Positions 45,363 through 55,847 of a stretch of 64,000 nucleotides of DNA are shown here, piece by piece. The position numbers and the translations under genes are program-made. The notes below the pieces were generated by a model that saw only the letters and a program-made list of their open reading frames with translations, was not told where the DNA came from and did not search any database. The DNA is from Pachyseris speciosa (lineage: Eukaryota; Cnidaria; Anthozoa; Scleractinia; Pachyseridae): positions 2,067,501 to 2,131,500 of the forward strand of contig JAEMWC010000008.1 of assembly GCA_016490735.1 (NCBI GenBank), written 5' to 3'. Numbering within the stretch: the stretch's first letter is position 1; every line of letters begins with the position of its first letter.

Positions 45363-47829
45363 AATAGTTATAAATTGGCGCATTCTCATTGATCTCATTG
45401 CTGTTTCGAAGAAAGAGGAAAAGGATGGACAGCTTAGCCTTTAATCAATTCTTTCTCTTTTATTTTGCCGCACATAATTCACCTGGATAATAGCTTTGTC
45501 TCGGCCCTTTCTTTCGCAGCGAGAGGAGGACCTTTAGATAATGGGACCTGATAAAACTTTTTCTATTAATACAACGCGCGCGTTGAATAATAATGAGTTT
45601 TAAGAATGACAAACAGCACATACTAAAACGCATTAACAACAAGTATCGTCTGGAATTCTCCCGATGAACTTTTTTTCCCAACGCGCTTTTTCATTAAAAA
45701 AAAAAAAAACAAAAGACTTTCTGCTCGAACATACCCAGTTACAATTTTTTGCTAAACCATGGATAGCTTGGTCGTGGACTTTTATAAATTCTTTCTCGAT
45801 ATTTTTTCTTCATGTAGCTCCCCTTAATTGGGGTAGTTTCGTATACGGTGGCTCTTTATTAACAGGTGGGAAACCACTGGCATGAACTAAATAAAAACTG
45901 CTTTTTACGAACGCTGAATCATGACATAATATTAAAATTACAAATGACATTGTTTTCACAACGTCCGTCTTCTTAATTAAGTATATTTCTTCGACTCCCT
46001 GTCATTCTTATTTTAGTAGCTCAGAGGACATTATATTAATTGTGAAATGCGTCATCACTGGCCTCCAATTTTCTTCTTTTTTAAATGCAAGCTTCAGTGT
46101 CTTTTCTATTAAAGTTAGCTTTGAATAATAAAAAGAATACTGTAACTTTCTAGTGGCTGTACCCAATGGTCGATTTGAAAGTCACTCTTTATGTTGTTAA
46201 ACCTAGTATATAATCTCGCTAAGCTTCACTTCTCGTGCTGATGTTTGCTTAAAGAACATAAGCTAAACTTCATCTCAATCTAAGCTTAATTTGGTGTCCA
46301 TTCCTCTTGTTTGTACTACTAAAAGATTTAGTTTCGCCCGTGAATAGCGAGCACACTACACTAAAATATGTGGCATGTGCTTTCACATCTTTCGCCATTT
46401 TCTTTGTTGTACTCCTATGCAAGTCACACATTACAAAACTCAAGGTCTCTACTAGTGCTTTTAATTGTTCATTCACGAGATTAATTTAACTAAGGCACCA
46501 TTCTACCTTTTTAAATTACCAAAAGACTCTTAACGTAAAGTTTTTCGGTTTAAAGTGCTGAGAAAACAAGTCGCTGAAGAATGAAACGAAATGAGATAAA
46601 ATGAAAGGAAGATGAGTCCAAAGATACCTACAGTATACCTACTGTGGACGATGAAGTGTTTTCCTATTCCGAAAAGTGTCCTTGCCGTCTAGTTTCTAAA
46701 CCAGTTTACACCCCACTTTGTGGTCAAATGAAATATGAATGAATGTTGTTTTACACACTCGAGCGCCAATGAAGGCTTATGCAAATATTCGACCGTTGCC
46801 ACATGCAGACGTATCAAATTACTTAGCTTTTGCACCTGCGTTATCAAGTCAAAAAAATAGGCGCCATAAAGGCGAACGTGACTACTGCTTAGAGGGTGAA
46901 AAATACGAAAAGTAGAATTGTGTGTTTCCAGAAAATATCCACACTCCCACCACGGAGGGAATTAGAAATTCCGGAGGGTGGCGGTTCAAAGCCCCAAGAA
47001 AATATGAAGGGGAGGTGGTAGAAGATTTTTTTTTCCAGAGCTCTTAAAGCACAAATAACTATTGGCTGAAAATCAAACGAAAGAACAGTAATTCTTCTTG
47101 AAAGCGCTTTGGATTAGAAGTGCATGAATGCGCGAGAAGCGAGAAGTGAACGCGCGAGCTTCTTTGTATTCTTACGTCTTCAACTTGCGTATTGAGACTA
47201 TTAGGATCGAGAAACGAGACTCAAGGACAAAGGAACGCACAAACACCAACTTAAATTACCTCTAATGCAGACTCGACAAGGTTTTAGGAAATTATATCAT
47301 GGAACCGGGGAATCTTCAGGAATTTAGCGCAAAAATGCTTTTCAACGTTGCGCTGTCATGAGCGCGCGCGAGAATTGAGTTATAAACAAGAAATGTTACA
47401 AATATTACCATCCGCTAAATATTTGCAAAGCTTTCGATTTATAGCCCTACTGGAGTAATTTCGATTTATTTGCTGCAGTATTCAAAACCTTAAGGGACGA
47501 AAATCTTTCATTGTTTACAGAAAAATAGTGGAAAGAGTCGTGAATTCCAGAGTATTTACAGAACAAAATATTGAATTACATTCCAACATGGACTACGCGA
47601 TTGTAATATTTTGCACTTAAACGTTTACCGAATGTACTACTGCTATTGTTTTGCAACTCTTTAGTATAATTAAAATTGATTGAATGCTAGTGAGGAAGGA
47701 CAAATTTTTATCTTCTGCGTTGAAAACATTACACTAATTTGCATATCTCAAAAGAAACCAACGCAATCATCACACCACGAGGCGCCCAAGATTTTCGTTT
47801 CTCATCGGGGACCATCGGCAAATCATCGT
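45363..47829. other. Intergenic DNA of unit B, no gene seen
   Basis: 45363-46840 aligns with 13335-14840. 46840-47829 is unique, AT-rich, with no convincing ORF. Confidence 0.5.
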
Positions 47830-47841
47830 TAATACGAAGTG

Positions 47842-48326
47842 TGAATGATATATGAAATCAATCATATATGAACTGCGGAAAATGAAATCAAATGAAGAAT
47901 GATCCTCGCAGTTGTGAACGCAATTTATGCAATTGCGAAAAGAAGCCTGAAAAAAATTCAGGACTTCAACGGGGTTTGAACCCGTGACCTCGCGATTACC
48001 GGTGTGATGCTCTAACCAACTGAGATATGAAGCCACTGACGTTGGGAGCAGGTCAATTGTGGGTTCATATGTTCCCGTGAAAGAAATGAGTGTGAATGAT
48101 ATATGAAATCAATCATATATGAACTGCGGAAAATGAAATCAAATGAAGAATGATCCTCGCAGTTGTGAACGCAATTTATGCAATTGCTCAGTTGGTTAGA
48201 GCATCGCACCGATAATCGCGAGGTCACGGGTTCAAACCCCGTTGAAGTACTTTTTTTTTTTTCAGGCTTCTTTTCGCGATTGCATAAATTGCGTTCACAA
48301 CTGCGAGGATCATTCTTCATTTGATT
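47842..48326. mobile_element. Inverted SINE dimer with 12-bp target duplication
   Basis: A minus-oriented SINE (47842-48088: B box seen as GGGGTTTGAACCCGTGACC), then the minus-oriented tail of a second copy (48089-48185), then a plus-oriented copy from CTCAGTTGGTTAGAGC to its tail (48186-48326). TAATACGAAGTG flanks the block at 47830-47841 and 48327-48338. Confidence 0.75.
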
Positions 48327-48539
48327 TAATACGAAGTGTTCGTGAGAGACGACAACATATGCGCTGATTGGCTCCGAAGCATATTCTATTGTTACTTACT
48401 TACTTTCGGAAAGTCAGACAATGGCAATAGTGGCTACTTGCGCAAGCGCAGTAGTCACAAAAATGATAAAATTTTAGGACGTATAAATACTAAAAGAACA
48501 ATAGTTGATTAAGAAGTGTAACAGAAATTAATAACTTTA

Positions 48540-48900
48540 ACTAGACAAAGTTTTGCACGTATGGAGTCCGTTTACACGTTGAGATTAGGTTTGAGTTTCT
48601 TGATAAAAAGCATCTCAAACACTAAATAATCAAACTTGCTTTGGCATTTCTTAACAATCTTAAAAAGGCTTTCATTCAAAAGATTGCTGCCAACGTGCGC
48701 CTCAGCGAGATGTTCGGCAATTGTCGAATATTTGTGTTCAGCAAAGCGTTGGAAAAGGTGTCGGGTTGTGTAACCGACATAATCTGCATCGCACAGATCA
48801 CACGAAAAATGATAAACAACGCATTGCTGATTAACAATAGACGGCTTGGCTTCCTTAGGCCTTTTGACTTGATAATGGCGTATTGGCGTTACGTTAACGT
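48540..48900 (-). mobile_element. Penelope-like remnant, second GIY-YIG type
   Basis: Minus-strand reading CDLCDADYVGYTTRHLFQRF, AEHKYSTIAEHLAEAH, KCQSKFDYLVFEMLFIKKLK, PNLNV. This GIY-YIG variant (DYVGYT.RHL..R..EH) differs from those at 16.4 and 43.7 kb. Endonuclease part only. Confidence 0.7.
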
Positions 48901-49132
48901 CGAAACGTCGTCGAATTAGCTTTTTACCTTTTTTATCTTTTTATCATGTTTTTTAGAAATATTTTATCGCAATATTTTATAGTGAAATGTTTTTCAAAGC
49001 CACTTCTTTTCCGTATTCAAATAGTGACTTAAATTGGCAAATGTATTACTGACCAAGCCATGTTGGGTGTCCTATATTTGCCGATTTTGTTAACAAGCTT
49101 TTCAGCACGAAAGAGGCAAAAAAGTCTCTTCG

Positions 49133-49205
49133 TATAGCGGTCGAAATGTCGCGATCCACATCTTTGTGACTCAATCGTGAGACAAAAGAGATTAACTCAG
49201 CTATC
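49133..49205 (+). mobile_element. 73-bp retroposed 3' fragment
   Basis: Matches the end of 19313-19660 (CGGTCGAAATGTCGCGATCC ... AACTCAGCTATC). Flanked by AAGTCTCTTCG at 49122-49132 and 49206-49216; unit A at about 15311 has a single AAGTTTCTTCC. Confidence 0.75.
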
Positions 49206-49363
49206 AAGTCTCTTCGCGTCCACATTTTTTTGTGGAGAAAACGTTACATGCAAAAGGAAGTTACTAACACCAGGAACGGGGAACGGGCAACCGGGAACGG
49301 GAGTCTGGGAACCAGTGTACAGCGGTAATCCGCAAAAAATTCAAAATCTCGGAAGAAGGAAAT

Positions 49364-49471
49364 GAAAATGGTCTGGGAAACAGTTTTTAGCACATGTCTG
49401 CGCATGTGCAAAGGTTGTGGAGGTCCTCGGCTCAAGCTTTGTACAGTTTGTAAACTGTACGGAAAGGTGAA
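49364..49471 (+). CDS. Short Cys-rich ORF inside TIR element (doubtful exon)
   Basis: ATG directly after the left TIR; reads MKMVWETVFSTCLRMCKGCG then GPRLKLCTVCKLYGK to a donor AAG|GTGAAT. C-x2-C-x7-C-x2-C spacing. A strong acceptor at about 49819 (TTATGCAG|GAGTGTTGC) continues in the same phase with Cys and His residues to a stop. It could be a captured MYND-like zinc-finger exon, or chance. Confidence 0.3.
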
Positions 49472-50670
49472 TATTTTGCCGATTTTTAACGCCGTTTCCG
49501 CATATTAAAGGCCGGCATTATTACCACAGGTAGATCTTTTCATGGGCTATTTAATTGCCGTTCCTACCTTTGTAAATTTTTTCCTACTTTTTGCTAGAGC
49601 CATCCGAAGCTCGTACGTGGCGTAATTGAAGTAGACCTGGGACTCAAAGTATGACACGGTCAAATCCCATCGTAAAGATTTTGGCCATACTTAAGAAATC
49701 TTTGGCCAATTTCAACAGTACAGGGTTATATTAACCTTCTTATCTCGACGTGGTTTTCTACCTGTTCAATTTCCGTTCCTTTTTATGTTGTTAGCCCAGA
49801 AAGTTTTCTTATTTATGCAGGAGTGTTGCAGTGTTGTTGCCCAGCTCAAGTGTAATACCAAAGAGCCTGTTTTCCAACATCATCCACTGAAACACCTGTA
49901 ATAGCCTTCACAGCAAGTGCACTTTTGTCAGGTTACAGCCCACGTGTTCAGCAATACCAAACTAAACTGCCGACGTCTTAGGAGCTATGAAAGCCTTGTA
50001 ATGCTACAAAAGGTGTCAGGTCAATACCCTGTCCCAATTACCAAGCAAAACATCTGCCAAAACTTTTCTAAGGTCTCAATAATTATACCAGTACTAAGGA
50101 AAACATTAAGTGTTTACATGCTCATGACATACATACATACATCAGTTTATTCAAGGCATTTAAAATAAAATTGACTGTACAAAAAATGACAGTCAGATTT
50201 TTGTAAAAAAACAAAATATGCTTTCGTCTTAACCATTCCTTTTTTAGCCAAGACACTGGAGTAGTTTCTATTTGAGTTTAGTGAGTAAGACAAAAACCAA
50301 GGTAATCACCTGCTTCAAAAACATGATCTTATCTGAATTCAAGAGAATCTTGGAGTGATTATTGGGTTCAGCTGTGCGTGTTAGGAGTTTTTTTAGCCAA
50401 TTACATTGTCAGCGAAGAAAGCAAAACTTAAGTAGACATAATAATTATTATTACTTCCACCAATAAGAAAAAGTCAGGCAAAGTAGAGAAAACAAATTAA
50501 AACCTGTCAAAATCACTTAAATTATCACTTCTGAGGCAAAAGGATGACAGTACACCACAGGTAAGGCAATTTGTCTTTTATTTAGCATTGGTCAATACAC
50601 ATACTTAGCGATTCATCATTAGAGCATGAAAAATATGGTTAATCCCATACATTTACTATAAAAAACAAAG

Positions 50671-50699
50671 GGTTAATAATAATAATAATAATAATAATC
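50671..50699. repeat. (TAA)n tail of LINE
   Basis: About nine TAA units at the 3' end of the LINE at 50671-52275, which reads on the minus strand. Confidence 0.85.
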
Positions 50700-52275
50700 C
50701 ATTTATATAGCGCCCTTTCTACAAGATTCAAAGGCGCTGTTTACAAAAATTAGATAAAATTAAAAAGTACAAAATAATCACAAGCAATTGACATTAAAAC
50801 TAGACGCTAACTACAAAATAAATGTACACAATAGATAAAAAATCAGATAACAAATAAAAACATCACGATTCATAGGCTCGCATAAAAAGAAACGTTTTAA
50901 GTTTGCGTTTAAAATCATCAATTGAGTTTGCAGATTTAATATCCTCAGGTAAGTTATTCCAAAGTTCCGGAGCAGCAACAGAAAAAGCTCGTTTACCATA
51001 CGAATTAAGATTAAAATAGGGTTTAACTAATAAATTTCTATTAGAGGATCTAAGATTGCGGCTGGGTGAATACAATTGAAGGAGTTCCTGTATATAGATT
51101 GGAGCTCGATCATGTAGTACTTTGTAAGTAATTAACATAATTTTAAATTCAATACGAAAGGAGACAGGGAGCCAGTGAAGATCCCTCAGGACTGGAGTAA
51201 TATGGCAAAATCTTGGACACTGGTTAACAAGGCGAACGGCAGAATTTTGAACATGTTGAAACTTCCGAATAAGATAGGATGGTAGGCCGTACAATAAAGA
51301 ATTACAATAATCAAGTTTAGAAACTACGAAGGCGTGAATAATGATCTTTGCAGCATCATAAGTAAGATATTTGCGTATAAAACCAATGTTACGAAGATGG
51401 AAAAAGGACGATTGACAGACTGCATTGACATGAGGTACCATACAAAGGGACTGATCAAAGATAACTCCAATATTGCGTGCACTGGGGGAGCAGGATACAG
51501 TCTCATTACATATATCAACAGAAGATAGTGGTGGCCGAGGTCGATAGGAAGAGGATATTACGAGAACTCCAGACTTGTCTTTATTTAATTTCAGCTTGTT
51601 GGAAGGCATCCATGCGTCCATGTCCCGAACACAGTTTGCCAATTTGGCGTTACTCAGATTCATATCAGAAACAGACGACGTCCTGAACGTAATATATAGC
51701 TGAGTGTCATCAGCATAAAAGTGATAGAACATTTGATGACGTCGAGCAATCTCGCCAAGAGGGGATGTGTACATTGAATATAACAACGGGCCAAGAACGG
51801 ATCCCTGCGGTACACCAAACTCAAGAACATGAGAAGCAGAGCACGCACCATTGACCTGCACAAACTGTGTACGATCAGAAAGATATGATCGAAACCATTC
51901 CAATACAGTTCCAGTAATTCCAAAGTGATTGGACAGAGAGGAGAGATACCATGATCGACAGTATCAAACGCAGCCGAAAGATCGAGAAGTACTAGGATAA
52001 CTGAATGATGTTGATCTATTGCCATGGCTATGTCATTGTGGACTCTAATTAGAGCCGTCTCTGTACTATGGTTCCTCTTATAGGCTGATTGATATGTTTC
52101 ACCAAGGTCATTAATATCTAAGTATTGAATCAGCTGTTTAGCAACACATTTTTCAATGGTTTTGGATATGAACCGAAGATTAGAAATAGGCCTATAGTTC
52201 TTTAAGTCGTTCGAATCCAGAGAGGGCTTTTTGAGCAATGGCTTAAGTATAGCTTGTTTAAGTATTTCAGGCATC
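50671..52275 (-). mobile_element. CR1/L2-like LINE, 5'-truncated, nested in TIR element
   Basis: Minus-strand ORFs: KNYRPISNLRFISKTIEKCV ... VLLDLSAAFDTVDHG (51660-52274), frameshift, then VPQGSVLGPLLYSMYTSPLG, FYADDTQLYI with intact YADD, down to the stop at 50863. The 3' end has AAAGGGCGCTATATAAATGG and a (TAA)n tail at 50671-50699. One frameshift near 51900 and the missing 5' half make it inactive. Confidence 0.85.
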
Positions 52276-53985
52276 CGACCAACAAATTGTCAAATTATCT
52301 GGGCACACTGTGGTTGAAATACAGTAGAGCTTTTCATGACAGTAAGTTGTGTCATTTAAAAACGACTTTTTAAAAAAAGGAAAATATTTTCCAAGAAGGG
52401 AAATGCTATTGTCACTAAAAGACATTTATTTTAACCTAGGTTAGGAAGCCCTAAGGGGCGTCCAAACAAGACAAATGACTAAAAATAAAATATTACTTTC
52501 AAGTTCTGTCAATGCTTGGTTTTGCTGTTGTTTAAAAGTTTATCGATACAAGGTTAACTGTAACTTGTATTTCCTGTTGTTTTGGCTTATTTAATACATT
52601 TGTATGTGTACAAACAAGCCTATTTATTCACTCGTTGTTCAGTGGTAATTGTAAGTATCTTCGCATGCAGTAACTTGAATAAATATACCGTTGATTAATT
52701 TTTTTACGTCACTTGTGTTATCTCGATCTGTTACCTCCTCGCTGCTTTTCTGCTGATAAAAGGGAGTTTAAGCAAAACGGTACAGCGGGCATCAATACGG
52801 CAACCGGAAGTAATTTTGTAAAAATATGGACTACTGCGCATGGCAAACATTCGCTTTCAGCCGTAGCGGTAAATCCTACTACGTCGGGAGAAGAGGTTTC
52901 GCGTAGTGTCTGATACGTGAGTTTTAAATCGCTTCTTTCTACTTTTCAACAGGCTTCTTTGATTTTTTAACCGTTTAATCGTACTGAAAAACCTTCCTAA
53001 TTCATTCAGAATTAACATTTATGTACCTTCCTTCTTTCAACTTTACAGAAATCTGCGTGTATTTTCAGTAGTTGTTTTATGCAGTGAAATGGCGGCGGCA
53101 ATTGGCAAGAGGATTTCATTAGTACAGCTTCATTGTTTTATTTTCATGTCAAAAGCTGTGTTTTACTCCATTTCCAGAATTTTGAATGCTAATTTCAGAC
53201 TTTCTTAGCATGCAGTAAGATTTGCAAGGATGTTCGGACAGTTAATCGATGTGTAATAATTACACTATATTCCAACGCGATTGACGTGTCTTGATTCATT
53301 TCAGTCGCAAGTGAATGTAATTAAATAATCGTTTCCACACGATTTGTCAGTAATTTTGTAATTATTGGTCTCATAGATCATACCGGGAGTCGTGGCCTCT
53401 GTTTAATATAGTACTGAACCAGTAGGGGTTGTGAATATCAAAATTATAATTTCAAGCCTTTTTTTCTACTGTCGCGTTGTTGTTCTAGACTGCGAAATCA
53501 GTTCTAATCCTATTTGCGAATATCAATGCGAGACGTTTTTCAACGCCTCCGCAAAAACCCTCGCCATAACAAAATAAAGTGAAATTCCTTGCTCCTTTGA
53601 AGGAATTTATTCCCCAAAGTTAACTGGTGAACGCTGTAAGAAACTAACTCGAACGTAAACTTCCCAGCCGTACTGTCTTTGATTTCGCGCTGCTTAAACT
53701 TGAACTTTGAAGGGCTACGGCGACGTACTCAGGCAAGACCTCCTCGGCCACGACAGCCGTAGTATCGCCCGCCGTAACGATTTGCTTAAACTCCCTAATG
53801 ATGTTGGGCTGTAGGAACATTTTCGTGCACGAAATCCGGCGTAAAATGAAGATTTCAGGAAGGGAAAAAGCGAATCGCCAAAACAAATGGTGGCAACCGT
53901 TGCAGAACCGTTGACTTCAAATTCTCACCAAGGAATACGAGTCGTCTAATATTGCAAACGGCAAGTTAGCTTCATATTTTCTCTG
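52276..53985. other. Interior of TIR element right of the LINE
   Basis: Two short coding-like ORFs in opposite orientation (52713-52913 plus, 53644-53886 minus) share the words REFKQ..TAG, as if both derive from one protein. Neither is recognised. Otherwise AT-rich and featureless. Confidence 0.4.
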
Positions 53986-54804
53986 TTTACCTGTTTTCGT
54001 CCGCAATTTTGAATTTTTTGCGGATTACCGCTGTACACTGGTTCCCAGACTCCCGTTCCCGGTTCCCGCTTCCCGCTTTCCCGTTCCCCGTTCCCTGTTC
54101 CTGGTCTTAGGAACATCCCATGCAAAATAAAACGGAGTTCACTGAGTTGCTTTACTGTTAAGAAGTAGGCTTTCAAATTCGATTTCAAAGATCTTTAGAA
54201 CCCTTGCGGGACCCATGCCAGATCCTGACAAGACCAGATCAAAAGCCTTTCACCTGTGTAGGTAGAAATATTAAAAAGAGAAATATTTAAGACTTGAAAC
54301 TAACACATATAAAGGGATGATGAAAAGCATGATTAATATGATAGTACATTAACATTTTCTGTTTAATATTTAATATTGACTAATGTGCAATCATGAAATA
54401 AGTGTTCCACGCTTTCACTGCCAACATAAACATCTGACGTCATTCTGCGAAAAGTATGAACTTTCATTCTCTTTATTATAGGTCAATAATTATGGAACGA
54501 GTCGTAAAGTATATTTTGTTTTTTTTCCCTGTAACAACACAGAAATGCATCTGGAGATAACATTTACAGGCTAGTAAACATCTTATCCTAGGAACTTGTG
54601 ACTTGCGCGATTCAGGCGCTTAAGACGCAGAAATATGGCAAAAGATGTCAAACAGCTTGTCTCGGGTGTAACCACTTCAAAATGAGGTGTGCACAGAAAT
54701 AGTCTTACGATATCGTTTTTGAGGCATAGTTGGACTGAACTGAGTATCTGACAACTCTTGCCATTCCGAAAGAAGACTGATAAGAACCCCATTAAAAGTT
54801 AATT

Positions 54805-54999
54805 TTGGAAAATATTCGTGAGCTTAATAGCCTTTTCGTTAACAATCCCTTTGATATAGCTCACCTTACTGACGTCAGCCTTGCTGCGGTTCTTGAGAGG
54901 GAGGAAGTCGTTTGTGATAATCCAGTTGATCTTGATAAAAGCTTATTTTTAAAATTAAAGAGAATAAAGCTGCTTAACATAACAGACCCAGCTTTGTAA
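54805..54999 (+). CDS. Unrecognised short ORF
   Basis: 64 codons (MENIRELNSLFVNNPFDIAH ... LLNITDPAL). Balanced amino-acid composition with many Leu, Asp and Glu, no repeat, and no known motif. It may be part of a plus-strand exon ending before the MITE at 55049. No promoter or splice evidence. Confidence 0.25.
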   Translation: MENIRELNSLFVNNPFDIAHLTDVSLAAVLEREEVVCDNPVDLDKSLFLKLKRIKLLNITDPAL

Positions 55000-55048
55000 T
55001 TGAACACAGTTTCAAATTCGGTTATCGCTGAGGCGTGTTTTCTATAAT

Positions 55049-55198
55049 GTAGCCTGTTCCAGGCCTTCAGATATTTGGAGCAAGCGAAAAGCGAAACACG
55101 AAACGAGCGAAGAACGAGGGAAGAAAATCGCGCGCGAAATTTTCTCCGCTCGTTCTCGCGCGCTCGCTCCAAATATCTGAGAGCCTGGAACAGGCTAC
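55049..55198. mobile_element. MITE, about 33-bp inverted ends
   Basis: TAGCCTGTTCCAGGC...TCAGATATTTGGAGC at left, inverse at right (GCTCCAAATATCTGAGAGCC, TGGAACAGGCTA). The centre is GC-rich and itself inverted (AGCGAAGAACGAG/CTCGTTCTCGCG). ATAATG lies on both sides. Confidence 0.75.
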
Positions 55199-55201
55199 CC
55201 A

Positions 55202-55363
55202 TAATGCAGTGCCTTCATCAGAGAAAGGAAAGCTTAGTGTTGTCCTTAAGGAGCATTGCTCTTGAAAGGAAAAAATTCTATAGGCTGTCAAAAAGTAAAG
55301 ATGGTGTTGCTTCTGATTTAGCTGATTTGCGTCAACCGTACAGCTGGTTGGTGCGAGTCAAGT
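55202..55363 (+). CDS. Unrecognised ORF right of MITE
   Basis: In-frame stretch MQCLHQRKESLVLSLRSIAL through QPYSWLVRVK then stop. It is preceded by ATAATGCAG, which could be an acceptor. Charged composition, no known domain. Removing the MITE would bring it within 100 bp of the ORF at 54805, but in another frame. Confidence 0.25.
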
Positions 55364-55847
55364 GATCATGCTGACGCTAATTTGTGTGAGTGAATCGGAA
55401 TCCTCGTTTAACGGTCACCTTCCCTTTTAAAGTTGTGCAATAGCTACGGCTCCCATGTCAAACGAATGCAAAGAAGAAAACTTTTGTTCCCAGAGCCCGT
55501 GTTACCCTTATCAAGCGGAATTATTTCCAGTTCTAAATGAATAGTTGAGCGTTGGGTTGGCTTTGGGAATTCGTGAGACTGGATATGTGCTTTTCTAACG
55601 CCAGCTCCTAATTTGGTACAAAAATACGCGAATCTTATCAAGTAATCCATGCAGCTTGATGCGAGAGGTAGTGAGATCCACTGAGATCTATTAAATAACG
55701 AAAGAAAAATCTTTGAAAGATGTACTTATTTTCTCTTTCAGCAACATATTGCAATATTTGGCAATTCTTAATAAACAGGTACACATTCGAGCTGTGCAGA
55801 AGTCCCACCCTATGGCCCACCATATCGAAAGTTTTCCCGTAACATCC

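Larger units (their letters stand above)
49256..54118. mobile_element. 4.86-kb TIR transposon with 9-bp target duplication
   Basis: CATGCAAAA occurs at 49247-49255 and 54119-54127, once in unit A (about 15453). The ends are inverted repeats of more than 100 bp: left ACCAGGAACGGGGAACGGGC ... GTCTGGGAACCAGTGTACAG ... AATCCGCAAAAAATTCAAAA, right its inverse. Long TIRs and a 9-bp duplication resemble Mutator-like elements (inference). No transposase is recognised, so it is probably non-autonomous. It contains a LINE (50671-52275). Confidence 0.85.
16391..54590. repeat. Segmental duplication, unit B
   Basis: The part 23270-54590 aligns to unit A. The part 16391-23270 holds the last exons of copy B, so I infer that it belongs to the same unit and that its partner lies left of the window. 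Unit B is much longer because of about 15 kb of later insertions. Confidence 0.65.

Noticed and set aside
48180..48245. tRNA-Thr-like gene
   Set aside because: Only the A and B boxes fit. The anticodon arm is unpaired and the sequence lies within an inverted SINE dimer with a target duplication.
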